Assembly: GCA_922989275.2 (NCBI GenBank)
Contig: OV277870.1
Span: 39,304,356-39,368,355 of the forward strand
Length of the DNA: 64,000 nt
Direction: 5' to 3'
Source of the DNA: Gari tellinella
Taxonomy: Eukaryota; Mollusca; Bivalvia; Cardiida; Psammobiidae
The position numbers were made by a program, and so were the translations under genes. This document shows, piece by piece, positions 55,881 to 64,000 of the stretch. The notes under the pieces were generated by a model. It did no database searches, had not been told where the DNA came from, and saw only the letters and a list, made by a program, of their open reading frames with translations. Within the stretch, counting starts at the first letter, position 1. Every line of letters starts with the position of its first letter.

Positions 55881-56565
55881 TTAATAAATAACCTTTACAG
55901 AATTAAGGAACAAAAAGAAGAAACTTATATATTCAACGATCGATTTGGATCCATTCTCTGAAAGGGAATTGTGTTCTTGGAAACTATTTCTTCTTATTAG
56001 TCATTTCCGAAACGAGTTATTTAGCTTTCTAAGTTATAGTGACCCTTCTTCAAGAACATGACCGATGTTAGAGATGTTAAACCGATTCACTGTCATGACT
56101 TCATATCTCAAATTTAATTTTTAATTAAATTGTACTTTAGACAAGTTATTTTAAAGTCCCCGTAAGGTCGTAATGCGTGTCAAACAGTTTCGGATCCTGA
56201 TCAAACGTCTGAACGCTTTTTTTTCGGTTCCTATCATTATACGACTTGCTCACCAATCCTTCAACGAAGAGGAACAAGGAGATTGTATGATAAGTTGATG
56301 TTTGTTGCAGCACGAAAAAATGCAGAAAGCTCCAAATTGCTTTTTGCTTTAAGATACCAGCTCAAATGACTGAAGTCATCTTCTTATGGTTTACTGCTAA
56401 GGCTCACTAATCCCCACACCTTTTTAAACCAACTTGTTTGCTTGCTCCGTAAGGGTTCGGTTTTCACAGAATGACTATATCACATCGTGAGATAAGTGGA
56501 CATTCCCTGTAATGCGAAAACTTTATTTCAAGTCGAATTTGTGTTAACCCATTAAGCTCTAGAGA

Positions 56566-56842
56566 CGATTTTGATTTTGATTTGTTATTTTAAACGTCGT
56601 TTAAAATATATTTCAGTTATGTCGCGACGTACATTTAGTTACAGGGGAGGGGGGGAGGGGGTCCCAAAAGTCCTCTATACACCGTTTCAGGCACAAATCA
56701 CCACCGACCTCCCGCAAGCCAACTGGAAGGCTTCTGCACATTAAAAATCCGAAGTACCCAGACCGGGATTCGAACCAACATCGTTGAGGAGCTTAGTGAT
56801 TGCCTGTCAACGTGACTGTAACCACTAGGCCAAGGAGGTCTC
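56566..56842 (-). mobile_element. tRNA-derived SINE family B, copy 3 (minus)
   Basis: Reverse complement of the same SINE: CCACTAGGCCAAGGAGG at the right end, GATTCGAACC (B box) at about 56766, and GTCGCGACGT at about 56620. It is more diverged and has a G-rich tract at about 56646-56660. Confidence 0.75.
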
Positions 56843-56910
56843 CATCCCTAGTCCCGAGTATACTTGTCATTTACATACACTGTACACGTAAAGAGTTCGC
56901 TTGTCGTATG

Positions 56911-56975
56911 CAAACAATGTAGACCCAGATCAGATGATTCCACAAGGAGTCCTCTGATCAGGGTATGCACTGTTT
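56911..56975. repeat. CAAACAG hairpin module, diverged
   Basis: CAAACAATGTAGACCCAGAT...GATTCC / AGGAGTCCTCTGATCAGGGT then ATGCACTGTTTG. Similar to the 40117 type, with decayed pairing. Confidence 0.6.
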
Positions 56976-57369
56976 GTCATTTTGCAATATATTACTAATC
57001 AAAGCCATGTTGCCACTGAGGTTTTGACGGCTTTTAGGTCACTTGGAACGAAGTGCCGTTGCTTAGCTACTGTAATCGAACTGCATGTGTCCGTCATCGT
57101 CCGTCCGACTTCGTCGTCTATCGGTTTGTTTTGTTTTTCATTTTCGATATATAGCTGGAACCATGTGTCTTTTAAATTGTCATTAGGCATGCTCTGAAAT
57201 GAATGTAGTATTCAGAGGTATAAACTGGTCACATTATTAAATTTAAGGTGCATCGTATCTTTTTAAAAAATAGTTAATTATAATTATGGTGTAAATTGCT
57301 CAGAATACCGAACAAGCGTTCCAAACTTCACAGGGATCTAGTTTTTAAGAAATGTTGTCTTACAAAATA

Positions 57370-58200
57370 TCAACAAACAAGAGGGTCATGGCCCGAAATT
57401 CGCTCACCTGAGGACATTGTACATAAAGCTGACTGAGCAAGACATTTCAATATAGCTATAAATGGAGTTATCTTCTGGACAAGAACACGTAACAAAGGGG
57501 AATTTTGTTGCCAGGCTTGTATAATGTCCCTTATGCATGACACATCCTCTTATCAAGCTACTTCCATAAGTTTATGATATTTATTTCACTAGCGTCAGCA
57601 GAACATTTTCCTAACAATAAAATATGACAAAGGGGAATAATTCAAATAATATTGTTACCCTTGTGCATGGAATTGTCTCTCATCAGTTTCTTTCTATATA
57701 TGAAATTTCATTCCAATAGCATCAATAGAACTGGAGCTATCTTCCGAACAAGACATTATCACAAAGGGAAATATCTCAAAACAATAATGATGTCAGAGTT
57801 ATGGTCCTTGCAAATGGCACTTCCTCTAATTAGGCTCTTTCCATATAATTATGCAATTTCATTTAGTCACTTACCCCATAGCCTGTTTCTAGTTTTGAAA
57901 ATAGGTGGCCACCTAAAGCAGGTTAAAAGTAAAGCAGAATGCTTTATAAGGCACATTCTGTTTTACTTTCAACCTGCTTTAAGCTAGCATCTACTAGGAT
58001 ATAGAAATTTTACTTATCTTACATTTTTATTACTGTATAAAGTGGAATTATTTTCTTCAGTGGAGGAATAAATCAAAGGCGTAAAATGCATATCCATGGT
58101 GTAATGGGTTAACAAACATCAATATTTATGGGGTAATGGGTTAACTTACATCAGTAGAACTGGAGTTATCTCCTGGACAAGAAAATGACAAGACAACATA
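57370..58200 (+). repeat. Array with GAGGGTCATGGCCC head
   Basis: Starts AACAAGAGGGTCATGGCCCG then AAATTCGCTCACCTGAG, resembling the head of 905-1690. Units contain TGGAGTTATCTTCTGGACAA, ACAAAGGGGAATAATTCAAA and ATTTCATTCCAATAGCATCA. A MITE (57868-58110) is inserted. Confidence 0.62.
57868..58110. mobile_element. MITE family 'TTAACCCATTAC' (AAAGCAGG hairpin), copy 2
   Basis: From CTTACCCCATAGCC to TGGTGTAATGGGTTAAC; central palindrome ACCTAAAGCAGGTTAAAAGT / ACTTTCAACCTGCTTTAAG. It is embedded in the 57370-58190 array. Confidence 0.72.
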
Positions 58201-58541
58201 TAAACAACTCTGACAAAACCATTATTAATGATATGTTTAAATATGAGATGAAACATAATTACATAATTATCAGAGGATCACTTCCTGATCCTGTTTCTGT
58301 AAGTATGAAGCAGACTGAACCATTTCTAAACTTTAGCAGACAACAAGTTCAGCAGACACGATCAATTCTGATATGAGTTAGTCATTGGGGTCAAATATTA
58401 TGTAACTGTGCTGGTGCAGCATGTGCTTAACAGTTAACACTTATCACACTGACGTGATGTCTGCTTCAATTTACAAATCCACTGTATATGAAAAATGTAA
58501 ATAGAAATTAATTTAGAAAATATAAAGTTTGTAAATGAGTG

Positions 58542-58607
58542 GCAAATAGTTTGTATCCAGATTAGATGTAGCATTATGGGGCGTCTGATCTGGATCCAAA
58601 CTGTTTG
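58542..58607. repeat. CAAACAG hairpin module, diverged
   Basis: GCAAATAGTTTGTATCCAGA...AGATG / GGGCGTCTGATCTGGATCCA then AACTGTTTG. Confidence 0.6.
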
Positions 58608-58639
58608 AAAATATTGGCCATTTTGTCCTTAGTGTTGTA

Positions 58640-59344
58640 ACGGCCTGGGGAAGAACAGTGTGTTTGTCATAAATCGGATCATTAGACTTGTATAAAGCAG
58701 AACTGGAAACATTCCAAGGGTGAGGTCAATTTTGACCCTAGGACTTTGATTTGAACAAACTTGAGAGGGATCCACCAGGAGATACTATAGACCAAATATA
58801 TCAAAGCTGAGGGCCTAGTAGTTCGTGACAAGAAGGTTTTGTAAAGTGGGATTTTATGTGATGTACATAGGGTTTGTATAAATCGGATCATTAGACTTTT
58901 ATAAAGCGGCATTGAAAATCCTTAGGGTGAGGTCAATTTTGACCCTAGGGTTTTGATTTGAACAAAATTGAGAGGGATCCACGAGGAGATACTACTGACC
59001 AAATATCAAAGCTGAGGGCCTGGCAGTTTTTGACAAGAAGATTTTTTAAAGTTTTTCGCTTTTTTATATATTGCAAGCAGAGTTTGCGCTTTTTCTATTT
59101 CATTTGAACAATTTCTGTAGAGAAGCATCAAAGGAACATCATGGGCACGTTAACATCTCACTCCATCTCTTGGTTTCAGAGGAGATGTCGTTTGAAGTAA
59201 ATGTGAACGGACGGAAGGACAGACGTACCACGGACAATATATGGGTGATATCAGGACCAGGCCCTCTTGTTTCTAGTGGTATTTTTATACGCCCGTGAAA
59301 GTGGGTTGTATTATGGTATACTCTGCGCTCTACGACCGTTCGTT
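58640..59344 (+). repeat. Array of two about 200-bp units with CGGACGG tail
   Basis: Two copies of ATTTTGACCCTAGGACTTTG...TTGAGAGGGATCCAC...GATACTA, then AACGGACGGAAGGACAGACG, TATCAGGACCAGGCCCTCTT and ACGCCCGTGAAAGTGGGTTG. The last blocks occur inverted at 3169-3300. The 75-codon frame here is an artefact. Confidence 0.68.
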
Positions 59345-59640
59345 AGGGGCCTCCGTGGCCTAGTGGTATAGTCACTGTGACTTACATCACTAAGCTCCTC
59401 ACCGCTGTGAGTTCGAATCCCAGTAGGGTCGTTCGGATTTTTCATGTGGGGAAGCCTTCTAGCTGGCTTGCGGAAGGTCGGTGGTTCTACCCAGTTGCCG
59501 ATTCGTGCCTGAAACAGTGCATAAATGACTTCTAGGGTCTTCCTCCACCTGTGATTAGCTGGACGTCGCGATATGACTTAAATACTGTTGAAAGCGACGC
59601 AAAATCAAAACATATCAAAAATCAAATCAAAACCCGTTAC
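59345..59640 (+). mobile_element. tRNA-derived SINE family B, copy 2
   Basis: Nearly identical to 36501-36781, with the same A and B boxes and tail. It is inserted at the end of the repeat array that finishes TACGACCGTTCGTTAG. Confidence 0.8.
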
Positions 59641-60219
59641 TTGATTTGCTTTTTAAAGATATATGACATATATTCTATATGGTACACTAAGTCTTTTTTG
59701 TTTAAATAAAGAAGAAATAAAGATAAACTAGGTTTAGTTTGAAAGGCTTATCTAGAAGTCAATTTTTCTTCGTTATTTCCTTCCATTGCATATCAGAACT
59801 ACTTTGTCTTGTAAGGGTCAGTAATTTTGTCATATATATATTTTTTCCGCCTAACGCCGTCAAAACAAAAACAAATAATCAAAGCTGGACTATACTAAAT
59901 TGGAAACTAGACTTGTTCATTTGAAGTATCAGGGATGAATGGGTTAAACGACCATTCTTTGCAGAAGAAAAACTCTTTCAAACGCTTTCAGTTTTAATTC
60001 AGGAATGTTTCTTTTGGGCTAAAACATTTCGCAAAGCCGGAAAGCATATTATCATTAGGATGTTTCGTACAATTTAAAGATGATGGACGCACTTTAATGC
60101 AACAAAATATAGAAAACAATACGTTTTCAATGTTGCCGATTTGTTGTAGCCTGTTTGTCAACTAGTTGTTCAGTGTAACAGACAAGTATTCTTTTCACAT
60201 GTTTTTGTATGTTTTTGTA

Positions 60220-60760
60220 TGGTGGCATGGTTCCGACACCACTTACTGCTTAGCTTTTCTGAAAAGTTTCAAGTAACTATCTCACATAATTATCTAGTAA
60301 GTGGAAAGTGGAATAATTTATGAAAACTTGATAATTATCGTATCGCGTCAATTGACATGTTAGTGACACATACTGTCACGACATAATATCTAAGCTAACT
60401 GAAAGGTTTCTTGAAAAGTTTCGTGTTAATTTATCTTAAAATAGATATCCTGTCAATACCGAAGTCATCCGAATGCAATTTTCTACTTTTAGATAACTGG
60501 TAACACGAAACTTTTCTAGTTAATTATCTAGTTAAGTAACTAGATAATTTCGTTAAGTGGAGGCAGTATAAAGCAGTATCATGACACAGTTAGTGTTCAG
60601 ATATTTATCTGGTTATCGTGAAAAGTTTACACATTCCACTTTACAGATAATTATCTGAACACTAACGCGAAAGTTTTTGCGAAAACTAACTAGTTGAGTA
60701 TTTATGTGAGATATTAACAGGAATCTATCATGGCTAACTGGTGTCAGAAATATGCCACCA
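60220..60760. mobile_element. 541-bp TA-flanked MITE 'TGGTGGCAT'
   Basis: Ends TGGTGGCATGGTTCCGACAC and GGTGTCAGAAATATGCCACC then A, TA at 60218-60219 and 60761-60762. The interior is rich in short inverted pieces such as TAATTATCTAG and AAGTTT. No ORF. Confidence 0.68.
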
Positions 60761-61369
60761 TATTTTTGCAAGCTTACTTTTATTATTCTGTTTTAAACTA
60801 ACACCACTCTAAAAAGTCCATAGCTGAGAAAATGGTTTTATTCAAATGTTTTGGATTTACGATTCTGTTAACCCAAGCCTATACGAAGTGCAAACGCGCC
60901 AAAGTCATACATAACTTCGAAATGGAAACCATACATTTAGCGCCATATTTATGAGATATTGAGTATAGGATTCAACATTGTATTGATACGATCTGAATTT
61001 GTTTAAGTCAACATTACGTCAAAAATGTTGTGTTTGCAGTATATATAAAAGTTTCACAGCCTTTAACGGTCTGGTGAAGTCCTTTCGTAGACAACACTTG
61101 GTCTGCTAAAATAAGTCGTCTTCATTTTTGTTTGCACCAGTCACATTTTTTCAGGATTTGACCGAAGACATACTTATACGTGTGACAAACATTTTCAAGA
61201 AAAGTCTCCGATTCTCAGTGTGATCTGCATTCCAACATTTTCAAAGTAGACTGTCGTTTTTTATTGCCGACTCCTTTGAAACGGTAAAATTAAAAGCACC
61301 AACAATACTGCGTTCAATAAACACTTATGCATGCGGTGGCGTCATTGACAGTATAATATGTTTTCTGAA

Positions 61370-62040
61370 TATTTTAGGTCAGGTCGAGGTCAAATTGAGT
61401 TTGAGCAATATTGGTGAATTGGTAATGGTCCTAGGCAACAACTATAAAAGTGTCAAAGCATTGTAGAAAGAAGTGTTGATGATAGACGAAAAGGTAATAT
61501 GTAGATCTAGTTAACCAAGAAATAGCCCAGTTACACTAGTTTTAGTTAAAATTAGGACAAGGCCAAATCCAGGTTTGGCAGTATGGGTGACTTGGTAATG
61601 GTCCAAGGCAACAACTATTTAAGTAATCAAGCAGTGTATCCAGTAGAATTGACGCTAGAAGCAACGGTAACATTTGATAAACAAAGAAAAATCAATTTAA
61701 AATATTCTAAGTCCAAATTAGGTCAAGATCATGGTTAAACTTAAGGTTAAGTAATATTGGTATATTGGTCGTAGTCTACTTGAGGCAATAACTGTTTACG
61801 TATCAAAGTATTGTAGGACTTTGGCCAGTAGTATTGATGCTCTAGACGAAATGATAAAATCTAGTTAACCGAGAAATAGTCCATTTACAATATTGTAAGT
61901 CCGAATTAGATCAAGGTCAAGATCGAATGTGGCTGGGAGCTGTTTGTGGATTGGGAATGGTCCAAGACAACAACTATATAAGTATGAAAGTATTTCAGTG
62001 AGCGGTGTTGATGCCAGATGATACGGTAAATTCTAGGTAG
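61370..62040 (+). repeat. Array of about 170-bp units (AAGTCAAGGTCAA type)
   Basis: Four units built on AGGTCAAGGTCAA...TTGGTGAATTGGTAATGGTC...AAGGCAACAACTAT...AAGTATTGTAG...GTTAACCAAGAAATAG. No simple-repeat tail is visible. Confidence 0.68.
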
Positions 62041-62410
62041 CTTTGACATACGGTAGGACGAACAGGGAAGTCTCTATATGCAGGCCTCCAGACGCATCTA
62101 TAAGATAACGGGGCCATAATAAATGTATGCGACCGGAATTTTGATATATATGTACATGGAACGTTTTGTTATTGTTTCAGATTATTCTGCTGTACGACTC
62201 ATTTTCTTTGGCACACCACATTATTCAGCTATTGATGTACTTGAATGTTCGGTTAGTGTTTATTGTAGTAATGAGAGCATTTAACCCTTTCACTGCCATG
62301 CTGTCCTCGTTGACTGTTATGACGTCATCTGCTTAAAATAATTACCGTCTGCTTTTTTTCTTATATTGAGATATTAGGTAAATTGATTAACGTTATATCG
62401 TAATAGTGTA

Positions 62411-62470
62411 GAGCAGTTTGGGTACTGATCAGACGGCGCTTTGGTGTCTGATCAGGAATCAAACTGTTTG
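62411..62470. repeat. CAAACAG hairpin module in a TTAA-type MITE
   Basis: GAGCAGTTTGGGTACTGATC then AGACGGCG / GGTGTCTGATCAGGAATCAA then ACTGTTTG, inside a 62281-62515 region that begins TTAACCCTTTCACTGCC. Confidence 0.6.
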
Positions 62471-62574
62471 CACATAACGACTGTATATCTACTCGGGATA
62501 AGGCAGTGAATTGAGAGGTCAAAGAGGTTTCTTTATATCTATATCGTAAATAGATTTAAACATGCTATCAAGTA

Positions 62575-62919
62575 CAGCACTCCCTCTCTACAACGACATC
62601 CAATGGGAGACAAACATTTTGTGCGTTGTTCGGAGGGAGTCGTTATAGAGAGGGAAGTTGGCTACATTTGCAAAAAGCTTGAATCCGGATCAGACGCCGC
62701 GTTACGCGGCGACTGATCTGGATTCAAGCTGTTTGTCACTCGTTATTATGTATTTTCTGTCAAAATGTCATTTATGTACGAAAAACAGCAGAAAACAGTT
62801 TTTAGCAGACGATATTGCAGCAGTGCAAGCATTAAACATAATTGTCTTGGGAACAGCGGCAAGTGTCGTTGTAAGGAGGGAGTCGTTATTCGGAGGGCCG
62901 TTGTAGGGAGGGAACACTG
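62575..62919. mobile_element. MITE family 'CCCTCT' copy 4
   Basis: Ends CAGCACTCCCTCTCTACAAC and GTTGTAGGGAGGGAACACTG, flanked by TA at 62573-62574 and 62920-62921. Central hairpin at 62669-62735. Just downstream of gene 3. Confidence 0.78.
62669..62735. repeat. CAAACAG hairpin module
   Basis: GCAAAAAGCTTGAATCCGGA then TCAGACGCCGCG, mirrored by CGCGGCGACTGATCTGGATT then CAAGCTGTTTG; the centre of the MITE at 62575. Confidence 0.72.
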
Positions 62920-64000
62920 TACAACACATTGATATAAGCATGTTAAAAAATTTAATTGTTAACGAACAAAACATGTTTGACATTTGAAAACGATTCTGTA
63001 TAATATTTTCTAACCCATGTCGGTGCCAAGATATCGTCTGTTTTAGAATTGTTATCGTTTTTTTTTCATGAGTCCATTTTACCAGTTTTAGCTGAAGAAA
63101 CTTTCACGATGGGTGACAAACAATGTTGACCCTAATCAGAGGCCGGTGACAGTGAATATGGCAAATGTGGATCATCTATTTCGAACAAACAACACAGACA
63201 AGCTCTCGGCCGCCATGGTATGGAGGGCAGGGTAGAGATCCACAATGGGCCTCGGTAAAATACAACACGTGTTGATCGTCGCTGGAACTAGATAAACCAT
63301 TCGGAACGGTCTCTGGTTTAGAATCAAGGCAGATGTAGTCTGAGTTGGAATGGTCCGGGGCTCCGCCTACCAGATAACCCGTGTATTCCAACGTCCATCC
63401 AGGATAGCAGTTGGACCGACCAGGTATCATCACGACAGCTTTTCGAGAAGTGAGGCACGTAGCGCAGGGAGGGTCCTCGTTATTATAATTGTACCCAAAG
63501 GCTATGTTTGAGAAACTGGCATCCACCTCAATTTCTCCTCCGTATATTACACTTTTATAACTATTGACCTTATCTTCATAAGCATTCCATGTTGGAACAG
63601 ACGGGAGACAAAGCGAGTTGGAACCACCACCTGTGCTGCTGTATAAAGATCCACCGATATAACCTGAATAAACAAATATAGACATTTTATTCATAAACAC
63701 AGAGTTCATAATTATGTTTTCATTCGATAAGCATTTATTAATTTAAAATTGTGTTTACGAGGAGTATAATTATAAATTCAAAGATACAAGATGTCTTTAT
63801 TGGTACAATTTAATATAAACTGAATCAAACACAAAAGGCACTTTAAAATCTAGCAGCTGTTTGAAGGAAACTTCCATTTAAAAAACAAACAAACAACAAC
63901 AACAAACAATCAAAACATTTAGATTCATAGTTCAGAACACGTTGTGATGATATATAGAATAATGAATGCACTCTTATCGATTACCGACGGAATAATGTCT
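62920..64000. other. Flanks of gene 3 last exon
   Basis: 62920-63175 is the 3' side of gene 3, with no clear AATAAA in the sense direction. 63664-64000 is the gene 3 intron, AT-rich with CAA/AAC repeats near 63885-63910; no further exon found. Confidence 0.5.
63176..63663 (-). CDS. Short-chain collagen C4-like gene 3, last exon only (partial)
   Basis: Terminal 488-nt exon of a third paralogue, reading from acceptor tttattcag (AG at 63665-63664) to TAG at 63178-63176. It encodes GYIGGSLYSSTGGGSNSLCL, NNEDPPCATC, IPGRSNCYPGWTLEYTGYL and CGSLPCPPYHGGRELVCVVC then SK. All nine exon-3 cysteines are kept. The open frame continues into the intron on the right (to a Met at 63709), but that part has no family similarity. 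No exon 1 or 2 was found between 63664 and 64000, so the 5' part must lie outside the window. It is in tandem orientation with gene 2. Confidence 0.83.

Noticed and set aside
62658..62906. 82-codon frame with SLNPDQTPRYAATDLDSS
   Set aside because: Translation of the CCCTCT MITE and its hairpin module.
63664..63709. N-terminal extension MNSVFMNKMSIFVYS of gene 3's last exon
   Set aside because: It precedes a consensus splice acceptor and matches intron sequence in gene 1 (SIFVYSG reading through tttgtttattcag), not the family's exon 2.

Overview
The window looks like genomic DNA from an animal, most likely a bivalve mollusc and possibly a heterodont (venerid-type) clam. This rests on AT-rich, intron-bearing, repeat-dense DNA, on a secreted 'short-chain collagen C4-like' gene family of a kind that is common in bivalves, and on mollusc-style tRNA-derived SINEs and non-LTR retrotransposons. 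The species is an inference. There are no bacterial-style operons, no CRISPR array and no rRNA. I see no convincing functional tRNA gene; the tRNA-like sequences are SINE heads.

Right half (about 33-64 kb): host genes. Three paralogues of one secreted family are present. Gene 1 (+) has exons 33012-33276, 35592-35660 and 42504-42991 and encodes 273 residues. Gene 2 (-) has exons 49024-48682, 47539-47471 and 45086-44599 and encodes 299 residues. Gene 3 (-) shows only its last exon, 63663-63176; the rest lies beyond the right edge. Genes 1 and 2 converge tail to tail. All visible junctions are phase 1, the middle exon is 69 nt in both complete genes, and the last exon is 488 nt in all three. Each complete protein is a signal peptide, a coiled coil, then a C-terminal Cys-rich domain with ten cysteines. 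The family probably forms secreted coiled-coil oligomers with a compact disulfide-rich head.

Left half (1-33 kb): mostly nested mobile DNA. It holds a CR1/L2-like LINE (4.4-8.2 kb) broken by an 865-bp TA-flanked DNA element and by a repeat array; a C2H2 zinc-finger gene with six fingers and one frameshift, lying between about 480-bp inverted repeats (9.0-11.8 kb); a decayed FLYWCH/MULE transposase (14.6-16.4 kb); a tandem array derived from a foldback element (17 kb); L1/Tx1-like LINE pieces on opposite strands (21.7-24.7 kb); further LINE fragments; and a 2166-bp hAT-like element with a perfect 8-bp target duplication inserted in a SINE (30.1-32.3 kb).

A theme across the whole window is DNA foldbacks. 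A roughly 65-71 bp palindrome that begins and ends with CAAACAG/CTGTTTG recurs at about 18 places. It sits at the centre of at least three different MITE families and varies in sequence while both arms stay complementary. A second theme is ORF-less tandem arrays that end in GGAC/GACG-rich runs plus a shared short tail. The best candidates for something undescribed are this shared hairpin module and the zinc-finger gene enclosed by long inverted repeats with sub-terminal repeated motifs.
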